A DNA stretch of 64,000 bases, from contig NZ_JAGGMM010000001.1 of the NCBI RefSeq assembly GCF_017875315.1, positions 248,001 through 312,000 on the forward strand, given 5' to 3'. Under the pieces are notes generated by a model. That model was given only the letters and a program-made list of their open reading frames with translations. It was not told where the DNA came from and did no database searches. The translations under genes were made by a program, and so were the position numbers. This stretch comes from Methanomicrobium sp. W14 (GTDB lineage: Archaea; Halobacteriota; Methanomicrobia; Methanomicrobiales; Methanomicrobiaceae). Shown one piece after another: positions 42,759 through 52,532 of the stretch. Every line of letters begins with the position of its first letter. The stretch's first letter is position 1.

Positions 42759-43349
42759 ATGATGAAAAAAAATAAAAAATTTATTTTTTTAGTCGTTCTG
42801 GCTATAGTTGCCGTATCAGGATGCGTTAGCGATAGAACTAACAGTTTTTTAAACCAGAGCAATGACATCACCAATAACACTCAAGAATTATCGTTATCCA
42901 TAGAGGAGCAGTATGGAATTAATCTGTCGGATATACCTGTTGATACCCCTGATCTTCTGAAGACAAACGGATCATATATCGCGGGTATTGCCTTAAAGGA
43001 CGAACGTGCGCAGGAATTGCTCAGGAGTGGAGCAAAACCTGTATCAATTGCAGTAGTTTTTCATTCCTGTCCTTTAAATGATCCATATTGCGATGAGAAC
43101 CCTAAATTAATCCTGGATTACTATGGTATAAGGTTTGCATTTACTGTTGATGAAGATACAGGAAAACTGCTCGGCGGTACCGCAATGGTGCCTTCTGTCC
43201 AGGATTCCGCAACCAGAACTGAAATACCATACTCCAAGGAAAGAGACCTCTCAAATCATCTGGACTACGTATATAACGGCAGTAACCTGATGATGATATA
43301 CAATGACACTTCATTCATGTATTTCAATGAATCCTGGAATTCAAAATAG
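42759..43349 (+). CDS. Lipoprotein of a local paralogue family (family B)
   Basis: A 196-residue lipoprotein: MMKKNKKFIFLVVLAIVAVS then GC as lipobox. The mature domain has YGINLSDIPVDTPDLL, IAGIALKDERAQELLRSGAK, FHSCPLNDPYCDENPKLILD, RFAFTVDEDTGKLLGGTA and a C-terminal NHLDYVYNGSNLMMIYND. Decayed copies of the same family lie at 46791-47313 and 62669-63066. It follows the secreted gene by 13 bases and may be cotranscribed. Function unknown. Confidence 0.7.
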   Translation: MMKKNKKFIFLVVLAIVAVSGCVSDRTNSFLNQSNDITNNTQELSLSIEEQYGINLSDIPVDTPDLLKTNGSYIAGIALKDERAQELLRSGAKPVSIAVVFHSCPLNDPYCDENPKLILDYYGIRFAFTVDEDTGKLLGGTAMVPSVQDSATRTEIPYSKERDLSNHLDYVYNGSNLMMIYNDTSFMYFNESWNSK

Positions 43350-43790
43350 TTATAGGGGGTTTTAGGACAGAGATAATGACCTCAAAAAAATTGTGAAGAT
43401 CAGTTAATGAGTGACGTATAAACTAAGTTGTGGACTGGTAGCGTTACGGTTTCATGCTAAATTTTATCATTTTGCAGGGAGTTGCACTGATTGTTTTACC
43501 GGGTGTGAAATTAATTTATCTGGGGCTCTCTTTTTTAGATTAATAATCTAAAATTTTTCAGTTTCATGATTTGGACAGAAGGCACTAATAAAAACAGTTA
43601 CAAAAGGCATCATTGTGACATCGAAAATATGAATGATATTGCAGGGGGTTTTGCCCGGAACTTATCGAAATACGTGCAATAATCCCTGCATGCCCGGGGG
43701 CATAACTGAAAGTTATAGGCTTGCAACTACTTGAAACCTTTGTCAATTTTGTCTCCTGCGGCATGAGCATGAAATGTGGAGACGAAATTT
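43350..43790. other. Intergenic region with leader cassette copy 2
   Basis: The first about 200 bases show no gene. From 43549 the region is the second leader cassette. Confidence 0.6.
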
Positions 43791-43830
43791 ATGAAAACGA
43801 AAAAAGGAATGCGGGCGATTTACCTTATTT
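43549..43830 (+). repeat. Leader cassette, copy 2
   Basis: Near-identical to 41319-41600, including both hairpins (43690-43703 and 43702-43716), GTGGAGAC and the codons for MKTKKGM; similarity stops inside the signal peptide. The last about 45 bases of this cassette also precede and open the gene at 55781. Confidence 0.85.
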
Positions 43831-44831
43831 TTATGGTAATTATGTTATGTATTATCTTTATACAATCTGTAAATGCGACCTCTGTTGCAAATAACGAGAA
43901 AGCATTATCTACGTATAAAGTTACTGATTTGTCAAATCCGATCTCTATACAGGATTTAGAAGAAATGAGAGCCAGCGTTGTTGAAAATTACCAAAGTGAA
44001 AAAAACAGTCAGACCTCATTTGCATATGCAGATCCTGAAGTGCCAGATGGTGCAGAAATTGTTGCCTATGGTTTTGCTATAGATTCTCAGGGAGTTCCTA
44101 TACAGTATGTTGGAATAGCAGGTGATGAAAAATCTGTTGAGATTATCCATAAAAAAGCGCAAGAATGGAGAGACAAAAGCACCCTTGAGGAAAATAGTGA
44201 ATCGTCTAATAAGCAGAATACCTTAAGTTCAAATTGGATAGTAGTTGGCCGTAATACTGGAGATTGCTATCAGGACCCTTATGGAGGAGTAACTAATAAT
44301 TTTGAACTTCGAAAGTTATCAAATGACAGAGATTCAACAAAAGACTGGTTTGCAATCAGACAAGTTTTCTCTATGGAACCAGGAATAAGAGCTTATCAAT
44401 CGTCTTATTTAAATCATGTTGGATCTATGACAAACAATTGGTCGGCAAGTACTGCAGGAAATCCACAGTTATATGAGTGGGATCCACTTGGAACTATTAC
44501 TGGGACTCATACAGTTTCAGTCTCAATTACAGGCGGAACAGGGGGTGCCTCCACATCTTGGAGTTGGAGTTATACCCAACCGGATGTTAAAACAGTTGAT
44601 CTAAGCAGTTCTAACACTGAAAGAGCAAAATGGAGTATGTCGTTTAACAGCGATGATTCTAAAGAAACTACTGGAGGAATGAAACCTGGAAGTACTTGTT
44701 CAATGAATCAACTTAGTAGTGGAAGTGGTATTTGTAAAATATTAGACCTTAAAGCTGAAGGGAAATTTTACGATCAATTGATTCTCTATCATACATTAAG
44801 TGATGTATGGAATATATACTACACATATTAA
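43791..44831 (+). CDS. Secreted protein, family A member
   Basis: A 346-residue exported protein beginning MKTKKGMRAIYLIFMVIMLC with a diverged signal peptide. Near residue 85 it carries a version of the family A motif, DGAEIVAYGFAIDSQGVPIQ, compared with DEKLAGYYMKVLPDGVSTSY in the other members. The middle is Ser/Thr/Trp-rich beta sequence (THTVSVSITGGTGGASTSWS). Function unknown; the leader is copied from upstream of 41561. Confidence 0.65.
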   Translation: MKTKKGMRAIYLIFMVIMLCIIFIQSVNATSVANNEKALSTYKVTDLSNPISIQDLEEMRASVVENYQSEKNSQTSFAYADPEVPDGAEIVAYGFAIDSQGVPIQYVGIAGDEKSVEIIHKKAQEWRDKSTLEENSESSNKQNTLSSNWIVVGRNTGDCYQDPYGGVTNNFELRKLSNDRDSTKDWFAIRQVFSMEPGIRAYQSSYLNHVGSMTNNWSASTAGNPQLYEWDPLGTITGTHTVSVSITGGTGGASTSWSWSYTQPDVKTVDLSSSNTERAKWSMSFNSDDSKETTGGMKPGSTCSMNQLSSGSGICKILDLKAEGKFYDQLILYHTLSDVWNIYYTY

Positions 44832-44874
44832 ACATAGTGAATATACTAATATAAATATTTTATAGTATATATAA

Positions 44875-45624
44875 TTGAAGAATATGAGGCAAACTGAAAT
44901 GTCTGATGAAGATAAATCTAACATTAAAATCTGTTTTATTACGCTGGTTGCAGTGGGAACTTTTTTATTGGGATGCATTTTTTACTTATATAATGACTCC
45001 TCCTTAGAATCAGGAAATTTGTATGACCGCCTTAGTGTTTTTTCCACAGATTCAGCATGGAATACCATCCTGAATCTGACAGGAACTGATAATTCATCAG
45101 CTGTTCTTGATCAGGTATACATCAAAACCTTCAGTAACGGGACTATTGACTCGTTTAACCTGTATTTCTATGGACAAAACGGAACCCAGAATAAGTGGTA
45201 CAGAATTGAAGGCGGCTGCGGCAGAAGTCTGGATTGGGATTCTGCAAATATAAGTGATAGTCCCGAAGGTGTTCATCCGCTTACTTTGCTTAATGAGATA
45301 GGCAGGATTCATGAGATAGGCAGGATTCCGTATGACCGGCTGGCATGTAAAGATAAAGGAATTGTAATCTCTGTTGACTCACAGTCAGGAAATATGGAGT
45401 ATGATTCGGCATATGAAAGAATTTTTCTTGTTGATGAAGGGAATCTTACACCTGTTAAAAAAGTAATATTTCATACCGCTGAACCTGTCTACGTGATCTC
45501 GGTATGCTGCAGGTATAACAGTTCAAGTCCAGAACGTTCCGAGATTTTACCGGATATAGAGAATTCATGCATTGCACTATTCACAAATACTGATCTTGGC
45601 AAAGCGGAAGTTGTGGAATATTAA
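44875..45624 (+). CDS. Membrane-anchored extracellular protein
   Basis: A 249-residue protein starting with TTG (an ATG nine bases later is also possible). One N-terminal membrane helix (ICFITLVAVGTFLLGCIFYL, about 20-40) anchors a domain outside the cell with several potential N-glycosylation sites. An 18-base tandem duplication gives EIGRIHEIGRI at about residue 142. No family recognised. Confidence 0.6.
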   Translation: MKNMRQTEMSDEDKSNIKICFITLVAVGTFLLGCIFYLYNDSSLESGNLYDRLSVFSTDSAWNTILNLTGTDNSSAVLDQVYIKTFSNGTIDSFNLYFYGQNGTQNKWYRIEGGCGRSLDWDSANISDSPEGVHPLTLLNEIGRIHEIGRIPYDRLACKDKGIVISVDSQSGNMEYDSAYERIFLVDEGNLTPVKKVIFHTAEPVYVISVCCRYNSSSPERSEILPDIENSCIALFTNTDLGKAEVVEY

Positions 45625-45733
45625 TTATTTTCAGTTTTATTATTTGTGTCAGGGGAAGAAGAATGAAAAAAAGGCTGAGTGTTTTATTAATAAAATCACC
45701 AGATTTTTAAAAATTCGGTAGGAAGTGAAAAAT

Positions 45734-46752
45734 ATGTCAATGCCTGAAAGAAAAAGATTTTTCCTGAGAATCCCGGACCCGCTCTTTCTAAAAGCTGGGA
45801 AAAATAAAATATCCTATGAAAAAAGATTTTTGACCGTATCACTGCTAATCTGTTGCAGTCTATTTATACTTTCAGGTCAGGGCTTTGCATCCGCACTTTC
45901 TTTTACGGATGAGGACATCAATGAGAACATAAATAACCCGGATACGGATTACTTTCTGTCCTGTACAAATTTTTCATCAGACGAAATCACCGACTGGAGA
46001 AACACAGAGCCCAGCGTTTATTTTGGATCTGAGATTCACGTCAGCCGTTATAATTACAGTGTCGTTTTTTTCCCCGACATCTCCGGTGACGAAAAACTCG
46101 CCGGGTATTATATGAAAGTCCTCCCGGACGGGGTTTCGACGTCATACGCCGAAATTATAGATGCCAGTGCAGCGCCTCCCTCACCTGAAGCTTTTCTCTC
46201 ACGTGCAGAAGTGCGGGCGGACAACATGTCGGATTCTCTTACAAAAGCCATGAATTCTCTGCTAACTATAATTTTGCCGCAGGGTATGACTCGCTGAAAT
46301 CTTTGGACGCTCCTGCCGCACGTTCACACCCGCAGACATCGTCGAAGTACATGCAGTCGGGAGATCCGTTAGGGGGGTTTCTGAATGCATTTGATAAGTT
46401 CGGTCTTTTTGCAGGGCTTTTCGGTCATTCCGTAAGACTTCATTCAGAGAATTTCAATAACCTCACATGGACTGCCCGGTGCGGTTATTTCACCGAAAGT
46501 GCATCCGGTTCACTTGACCTCAGCCCGGTAATAGAGACTATGCCGAAGCAGACTTCTGTGGACGATTCCGACTGGCATGTCCTTGCAGGAGTAGGAATTG
46601 GTGCTGATTCGGGGTGGTCACGCCTTGGAGGATTAGTCCGTGAGCCTTCGGATTCCCCGGAATGCATAAGTTATATCCTTGTACATAAAGTGCCCGACGG
46701 GAATTATTCCGGCAACAAGTTGAAAGGGAGAGAGAATTCTGATTTTTCCTGA
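45734..46752 (+). pseudogene. Family A secreted protein with internal 226-bp deletion
   Basis: From the ATG at 45734 (MSMPERKRFFLRIPDPLFLK) a membrane/signal segment leads into NNPDTDYFLSCTNFSSDEIT and the family motif. At 46257-46264 the sequence GAATTCTC joins what are separate places in the intact paralogue at 56921, where the same eight bases occur at 57391 and 57617. The 226 missing bases shift the frame and cause a stop at 46297. The remaining C-terminal part continues in another frame (DAPAARSHPQTSSKYM, then WTARCGYFTESASGS) to 46752. Confidence 0.85.
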
Positions 46753-46790
46753 GCTGAGTATGATAAAAAAACAACTGTGAACTGATAATT

Positions 46791-47313
46791 ATGAAAATCG
46801 TTTTCATTTTTTTACTTCTGGTGATGCTTCTGACAGTTAATGCTTCATGTTGTGTCAGCCACGACGCTGATGCACAAAAACAGCTGCCTTCTGAGATAAA
46901 TAACACAACAAAATGCAATTTTTCTGATGAACGGATTTTTGGGATTAACGTTTCAGATGTACCATATCCTGGTTCTGAATCGATTCAGACAAATGAATCT
47001 TTTTGTAGCACGAATTGCCTTATGCAATAAAAACGTTGGGGAGATTCTTCGTCACGGGGGCGGCGTAAAAGGAGTTATTGATTTCACGCCGTCAAGACCA
47101 AAAGGATGGAATCTCAGCACCGGACCAACGCTTTGGGTTGTCTACCAGGGCATAGATGTCTATTTCTACGTTAATGAAACGAAAAAAATTGTTGTACCCG
47201 GGTATCTTTACGGAAAGAAAAAAATGGAAAATGGCACCTTTATTGTTGACGGTAACGGCACATGTGTCATTGCATTTAATGGAAGTGACATCTGGTTTTC
47301 AGGGGGCATGTGA
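46791..47313 (+). pseudogene. Family B lipoprotein, frameshifted
   Basis: MKIVFIFLLLVMLLTVNASC starts a lipoprotein with FGINVSDVPYPGSESIQTNE, matching the N-terminal part of the gene at 42759. A frame change near 47000, next to a T5 run, is needed to continue into ARIALCNKNVGEILRHGGGV and LWVVYQGIDVYFYVNETKKI up to 47313. The C-terminal half has diverged from 42759. Confidence 0.65.
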
Positions 47314-47501
47314 ATATATTGCCGGTTATGGTGTTAGTTTATCAGTGACTTACTTTTTTTTATATCAATAGCCCAGACAATTTTAGTAATAATGTTACGC
47401 CAGCTCTGATAGTACTTGGGAATTGTCTTATCTGTTCTATGCTCTTTATCCCCCTTTCAGCGTTTTCTGGTTGTCGCCCGGCTGCTCCCGGTGTCAGGTC
47501 T

Positions 47502-48938
47502 TCAGCATCCTTTTGATTTAAGCGGGACGTCTTCCAGCCTGAGCATCAGGACCATCGCTGCCGCCGCGAGCAGGATACAGGATATGAAAACCAGCTGTAT
47601 CGCGTGGGACATGATCTCCGGCGGCAGGAGCGACAGGCTGTTTTTGTCCGGCTGTGGCCCCAGTCCTTCATACATTATGAACCCGAATACCGGAGTGAGA
47701 AGGGTTGACCCCATATTCCTGAAGAACTGCTGTAAGGATATGACGGCGCCGATATCCGTTACGGAGACGGTAGTCTGGGCGGCGATTACAAGGGCCGGAT
47801 ACATTGTGCCGATACCTAAACCAAGGAGAATCGAGGCGGCGACGATGAAGGCGAGGGGCGAAGCCGGGTTAAGGGTTGAAAGCATCAGGGCGCCGGCCCC
47901 TACAGTCGCAAAACCGCCGACTGCAACAGGCTTGTAGCGCCTGGTCGAGGAGATTAACCTTCCCGCCGCAGTCGATGCTGCGACAAGGGCGAGGACCATC
48001 GGTGTGATGACAAGGCCGCTTGCCCCTGCACCAATCTTCTGAACGTCCTGCATAAACAGCGGGAGATAGATGGTTCCGGCGCTCATAATTGCACTGACCG
48101 TGAAGGCTGCTGCGGCGGTATAGGTGAATACGGATTTCCTAAAAAAATGCAGCGGGATTATCGGGTTTGCTGCACGCCGTTCTATACGGATAAAGAGGGC
48201 AATCAGGATCAATGAAATTGCCAGCATCCCGGTGACCTGAACGGAAGTCCAGTCGAAGACCGTCCCCCCGCATGATACGGCGATGAAAAGAGGGACCATT
48301 CCCCCGGTAAAGCATGCAATACCTTTGCAGTCTACCTCATGACTGCTTTTGGCGTCAGTCGTTTCAGGAAGCGCTGAATGGATGATTAGTGCGGCAGCCA
48401 GCCCCAAAGGCAGGTTGATGAAGAAAGTCCAGCGCCATCCCAGGGCTTCCGCGATAAATCCTCCCATTACAGGTCCGGCGACACTCGCGACACCGAATAC
48501 GGATGCAAGAATTCCCATGTACTTCCCGCGTTCGTAAATCGGGAACAACCCCGCAACTATAATAAAAGCAAGGGATGTGAGGATACCGCCGCCGATTCCC
48601 TGAAGGCCGCGGGCAAGTATGAGCCATATAATTCCCGTTGAAATTCCGCAGAGAACTGATCCTGCAATGAATACCCCTATGCCGAAGATGAAGATTCCTT
48701 TTCTTCCGAACTGGTCCGAGCATTTCCCGAAGATGACGACTGAGACGGTCGAGGTCAGCATGTATACGGCGAAAGGCCAGGTATAATACTGCATCCCGTT
48801 TAGGTCTGATGCGATTATCGGCATTACCGTGCTTACGATAGTCCCGTCAAGTGCGGCCAGAAAGAGGCCCAGCATGACGCCGGCCATTATGATCATAATC
48901 TGTTTTGAGTTTTTAATCGTCTGGTTTTTACCGTCCAT
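47502..48938 (-). CDS. MFS drug exporter, DHA2 (EmrB/QacA) type
   Basis: A 478-residue transporter with about 14 membrane helices. The chosen ATG at 48938 gives MDGKNQTIKNSKQIMIIMAG; the longer frame crosses the operator and is rejected. Motifs are AALDGTIVSTVMPIIASDL in helix 1, FGKCSDQFGRKGIFIFGIG (motif A) and LARGLQGIGGGILTSLAF with the following GVASVAGPVMGG (motif C). It likely exports hydrophobic or cationic drugs with protons. It is divergent from a TetR gene with an operator palindrome between them. Confidence 0.9.
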   Translation of the reverse strand: MDGKNQTIKNSKQIMIIMAGVMLGLFLAALDGTIVSTVMPIIASDLNGMQYYTWPFAVYMLTSTVSVVIFGKCSDQFGRKGIFIFGIGVFIAGSVLCGISTGIIWLILARGLQGIGGGILTSLAFIIVAGLFPIYERGKYMGILASVFGVASVAGPVMGGFIAEALGWRWTFFINLPLGLAAALIIHSALPETTDAKSSHEVDCKGIACFTGGMVPLFIAVSCGGTVFDWTSVQVTGMLAISLILIALFIRIERRAANPIIPLHFFRKSVFTYTAAAAFTVSAIMSAGTIYLPLFMQDVQKIGAGASGLVITPMVLALVAASTAAGRLISSTRRYKPVAVGGFATVGAGALMLSTLNPASPLAFIVAASILLGLGIGTMYPALVIAAQTTVSVTDIGAVISLQQFFRNMGSTLLTPVFGFIMYEGLGPQPDKNSLSLLPPEIMSHAIQLVFISCILLAAAAMVLMLRLEDVPLKSKGC

Positions 48939-48996
48939 GATATGTCCTTCGGTTTTTCCTGTTGGTGTGAATATAAAATACGCATCGGTCATTATT

Positions 48997-49020
48997 AAAA
49001 CTGTCTGGTCAGCCAGTTTT
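48997..49020. promoter_or_regulatory. TetR operator palindrome
   Basis: A 24-base near-perfect palindrome with outer arms AAAACTG and CAGTTTT and inner arms CTG and CAG; only the central and two single spacer positions break symmetry. It lies between the divergent exporter and TetR starts (59 and 49 bases away), a typical place for autorepression. Confidence 0.75.
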
Positions 49021-49068
49021 ATTACCTGAAGGTCAATCTTATTGGTGAAGAGGTTCAATAATTTCTTT

Positions 49069-49659
49069 ATGCCGAAAGTAGTGCCGGAGTACAAGGAAGA
49101 GGCCAGAAAAAAAATAATCGATGCAGGTCTTGAAGTGATGAGTAAAAAGGGTTATTGCAGTACTACTATGGATGACATCGCTTCTCATCTCGGTGTGAGC
49201 AAGGGGGCTTTATACCTGTATTTTAAAAATAAGGACGAGCTCGTGGCCGCCATCGTGGAAAATTTTCATATAAAAAACCATGATCTGGCCAGGGAGACCT
49301 TCCCCACCGAAAAACCGCTGAAGGCATGGTATGATTTCTTCGATCGCATAGTGACCTTCGACCCTGAGTATAGTGCATTCATCTTTGAAATTGCTGCGAT
49401 GGCCGTAAGAAACGACGTCATCAGGGAGAGTTATTCGGACGATCTGAAGCAGAGTCTTGAAATGGCTTCGAACGGGATTGCCTGCCAGCAGCGCAATGGT
49501 CTTGTCAGGTCGGATATTGAACCGCGTACTCTTGCAGTCGCTATTATTGCAATATTTTCCGGAATCAGGACTCTTGCCATAGCGGGAGTCGAGCCGGATG
49601 AACTGCGTGAACGCTGGATTACTATAGGAAAGGTAATTTTGGGGATCTCTGAAGAATGA
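49069..49659 (+). CDS. TetR-family repressor
   Basis: A 196-residue repressor from the ATG at 49069 (MPKVVPEYKEEARKKIIDAG). The helix-turn-helix is TTMDDIASHLGVSKGALYLYFKNK, a canonical TetR sequence. The C-terminal ligand domain (about 60-196) is helical. It almost certainly controls the divergent exporter and itself through the palindrome at 48997. Confidence 0.92.
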   Translation: MPKVVPEYKEEARKKIIDAGLEVMSKKGYCSTTMDDIASHLGVSKGALYLYFKNKDELVAAIVENFHIKNHDLARETFPTEKPLKAWYDFFDRIVTFDPEYSAFIFEIAAMAVRNDVIRESYSDDLKQSLEMASNGIACQQRNGLVRSDIEPRTLAVAIIAIFSGIRTLAIAGVEPDELRERWITIGKVILGISEE

Positions 49660-49753
49660 TTATCCGGTTGCAGGTATTACAGCAATTTGTTACAACAATG
49701 TGGTCTGACCTGAATGCAGCTGAATAAATCCGGCCGTTCTTATTTGCGGGGGG

Positions 49754-50764
49754 ATGTCAACATTGAAAGAAATGAATTTAATAAAAATCCTGTGGGCACT
49801 GATTCTTTTTAATGCACTGTTCTCTGTAGTCTCGGCGGACCCGTCCGTTTATCTCGGCATGACCTGCGTCCCGGATGAATACGCAACGCACCTTCCAGTA
49901 TATCCGTACAAAGAGGAGGTTATGGTAAATGTCACGCTTTTTAATGACGGCCCCGGACCTGTAACCATAATGGGTGCACCACCGTTAATGAAGATAATAA
50001 AAAACGATGACGGGTCTGATGTCCGCAGGTACCAGCGTTCGGATGAAGTTTTGGTCCTTTCGGAGGGAAAGTCCTATGAAACGCTGTTGACATGGGACCA
50101 GAAAAATGATTCAGGAAATCAGGTCGGACCGGGTGTTTATACCATCGGTGTCTATTTCCTTTATTCTCCAGAAGACAACGGGGGAATATGGGATACGTCT
50201 AATCTTCGCCGTAAAAACGGGATAAAAGAGATCATCGTCAGTTCTCCCGAAGGTGTCCTGACGGGTAATTTCACGTTTGATGACGTGAAAAAAGACAGCG
50301 GGGTAACTTCCTCTCTTGTATCACTTAACTGCACCCAGAAAAGAGGGGTAGTGTCCTTTAACGTTGAAATTCCCGAGAAAAAAGTTGATGCTACACCAAG
50401 GCCCGAAGGCCTGGTGCCCTGTGACGTCAGTGCATACCCGGAAGGTATGTACAGGATAAACGGCGGGGAATGGAAAAATTTTCTGGATATTAACTGGTTC
50501 TGTGACACCGGTCCTTCACAGGTGCACCGAATCCATATGATATCAGGGCCGGTTTTTGCAGATACGGAAACGATGGATATCAAAATTACGCAGTTCGGAC
50601 ACCACAAGGGAAAATGGGATTATCATATCAGGTTTTCATCCGAAAACGGTTCAACGACCGCCGTATCCGCCCCGTCCGAGCCTGCACCTCTGCCAGCTGC
50701 GGTTTCCTTAACGGGAATTTTCATATCGGGAATAATTGTTGTTCTGAGACGCAGGGGTCTTTAG
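49754..50764 (+). CDS. Surface protein with BsuPI-like domain and C-terminal membrane anchor
   Basis: A 336-residue protein with a signal peptide (IKILWALILFNALFSVVSAD). Residues 60-140 resemble the BsuPI proteinase-inhibitor fold: VMVNVTLFNDGPGPVTI, LLTWDQKNDSGNQVGPGVYT. The C-terminal half is beta-rich, and the protein ends with a proline-rich linker and one membrane helix, VSLTGIFISGIIVVLRRRGL, a typical surface anchor. Target unknown. Confidence 0.65.
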   Translation: MSTLKEMNLIKILWALILFNALFSVVSADPSVYLGMTCVPDEYATHLPVYPYKEEVMVNVTLFNDGPGPVTIMGAPPLMKIIKNDDGSDVRRYQRSDEVLVLSEGKSYETLLTWDQKNDSGNQVGPGVYTIGVYFLYSPEDNGGIWDTSNLRRKNGIKEIIVSSPEGVLTGNFTFDDVKKDSGVTSSLVSLNCTQKRGVVSFNVEIPEKKVDATPRPEGLVPCDVSAYPEGMYRINGGEWKNFLDINWFCDTGPSQVHRIHMISGPVFADTETMDIKITQFGHHKGKWDYHIRFSSENGSTTAVSAPSEPAPLPAAVSLTGIFISGIIVVLRRRGL

Positions 50765-51041
50765 GTCTTCTTTAAAGCACCGGCTTTTTGCGTGCCGCAA
50801 ACTCTAGAGAAATTTTTAAAAACTGTATAATATTTATTCAGAGATTTTCAAAACCCCGTCTCTGAGATCTTCAGGTTTATTCTGAAGATATCCCTGAGGA
50901 TATAATTATCAGTTCTAAAACAGGCATGGATGAGAACATCACTGATTCCTGCAAGATTCTTCCGGCCGCCTGCAGGGACGAGAATATAAATGCATTGAAA
51001 ATTAACGGGTGTATTATTAAAAAATCAAGTGGAGGAAACTT

Positions 51042-51680
51042 ATGTTTACAGTCTATGTTTACGTTCTTGACACTTTAGCCGACTGGGAACCGGGGCATGT
51101 CATTTCGGAGCTGAATTCCGGCCGGTTTTTCAAAAAGGGCGAGCCACGTGTTACGCTTAAAACGGTCAGTTATTCTAAAGAGCCGGTCAGTACAATGGGC
51201 GGGATGACAATATTGCCCGATTGCTTAATTGATGATATTGTTGTTAGTGAAACAAGCGTGTTGATATTACCTGGCGCAGATACATGGAACGACCAGAAGC
51301 ACGGCGCGATTGTTGAAAAAGCAGGCGAATTTCTCTCTTCAGGCGCTACGGTGTGTGCAATCTGCGGGGCTACCGTTGCGCTTGCCGGCTCTGGGCTTTT
51401 GGATAATCGTTTCCATACCAGTAACGGACCGGGATTTCTTGAAATGTTTTCTCCTGAATATAAAGGGCAGAGTTTTTATGTAGACAAGCCGTCTGTAGCG
51501 GATAACAACCTTATTACTGCAGGTTCCACCGGGGCTTTGTTGTGGGCGAAACAAATTATTGAGCATCTGGGTGTTTTTCAGTCAGACACGCTGGAATCCT
51601 GGTATGAATTTTTTAGGACCGGTGAGCCAGAACATTTCTTTGCCCTCATGCAGACTTTGCCGTCCGGCAATGAAAGCTGA
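51042..51680 (+). CDS. DJ-1/PfpI-family (class I amidotransferase-like) protein
   Basis: A 212-residue DJ-1/PfpI protein with GTGGAGGAAAC as ribosome binding site. VLILPGADTWND provides the family acid region, and TVCAICGATVALAGSGLLDN the nucleophile elbow with its Cys. Relatives act as glyoxalases, deglycases or chaperones; the exact activity is not readable. Confidence 0.87.
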   Translation: MFTVYVYVLDTLADWEPGHVISELNSGRFFKKGEPRVTLKTVSYSKEPVSTMGGMTILPDCLIDDIVVSETSVLILPGADTWNDQKHGAIVEKAGEFLSSGATVCAICGATVALAGSGLLDNRFHTSNGPGFLEMFSPEYKGQSFYVDKPSVADNNLITAGSTGALLWAKQIIEHLGVFQSDTLESWYEFFRTGEPEHFFALMQTLPSGNES

Positions 51681-51835
51681 TTCCACTTTTGTCATAAACA
51701 AAAAGGGGACATCGCACACAGGAAGGCAGAACCCTCCACCGTCCCGTTTACTGTTCACCCTGAAAATGGAACAGTAAATTCCTGTGGACGTAATACAAAC
51801 CAACTCAAACGGAGAAGACAAACAAGGTACTTCCG

Positions 51836-51920
51836 ACATTAAGTTAGAGAAATGTGTTCATCATCCACAAAATAAGTTGCAATAATGTGTTACTGGACAT
51901 ACATAATTGAGATTTAAAGT
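51836..51920 (+). repeat. Direct repeat, copy 1, downstream of the HD relic
   Basis: About 80 bases similar (roughly three quarters identical) to 52682-52764 in the same orientation. Each copy contains TAAGTT twice, 33 bases apart, each followed after a short gap by a GTGT-containing segment, and shares CCACAAAATAAGTTG. Confidence 0.7.
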
Positions 51921-52532
51921 TGCAAAGGCCACTCCAACGATTCTCGCCCGGCACTTTTAATCTCATCCTCCAGTGCGTCGGCAAACTTTTGCAGTAGTTC
52001 ATGCCTTTCTTCGGCGAACCCTTTCGCGGTATCAGTGTACATCAGTTCTTTGAGTTTTAGCAGTTTTTCATGGAAATGAGCACCGGTATCTTCAATACCG
52101 TTCCCGTGTTCTCCGGCCTGCATAAAAGCCCGTGCAATCCCGATTGCTCCCATAGAATCGAGTTTGTCGGCGTCAGACAGGACCTTTGCCTCCAGAGTTT
52201 CGGGTTTTGTATCCCCTGCTGAAACGGTGGGAACGTATTGCATGAACGATTGCCTGGATTTGACTTTCATCGCAGCCATTCGACCTGAGATATTCCTCTG
52301 CAATCCGTGCTCCTTCCTCCTCGTGTGGAATTCCGGTTTCTTTCTCCAGCGGACGGGCAACATCCTGAAAGAGAGCCGCAGGAATGAGGATCTGCATATC
52401 TGCAGCTTCTGCTTTTCCGATCTCTGCACAGAGACGAGTAACACGGAGTGTGTGATCAAGACCATGTGCTCCTGACTGTCTGAAGAAGGTTTCGACAAAG
52501 ACCAGTATCCTCTCAATCCCGGTGTTTTCCAT
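51914..52532 (-). pseudogene. HD-domain phosphohydrolase, frameshifted and missing the catalytic His
   Basis: From the ATG at 52532, MENTGIERILVFVETFFRQS, the sequence has the first His in GAHGLDHTLRVTRLC. The usual HD pair is altered to QD (AALFQDVARPLEKETGIPHE). After AIVHAIRSHRF a frame change near 52218 is needed to reach AGDTKPETLEAKVLSDADKLDSMGAIGIARAF and the C-terminal part to 51914. The order of motifs is that of small archaeal HD phosphohydrolases. Two defects imply a dead gene. It lies between two direct repeats. Confidence 0.8.

Noticed and set aside
50929-51081. Small frame of about 50 codons (MDENITDSCKILPAAC) before the DJ-1 gene
   Set aside because: It runs into the start of the DJ-1 gene, including its ribosome binding site, and shows no family features.
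51690-51835. Small plus-strand frame after the DJ-1 gene
   Set aside because: It starts inside the DJ-1 gene in another frame and has no similarity or export signal.
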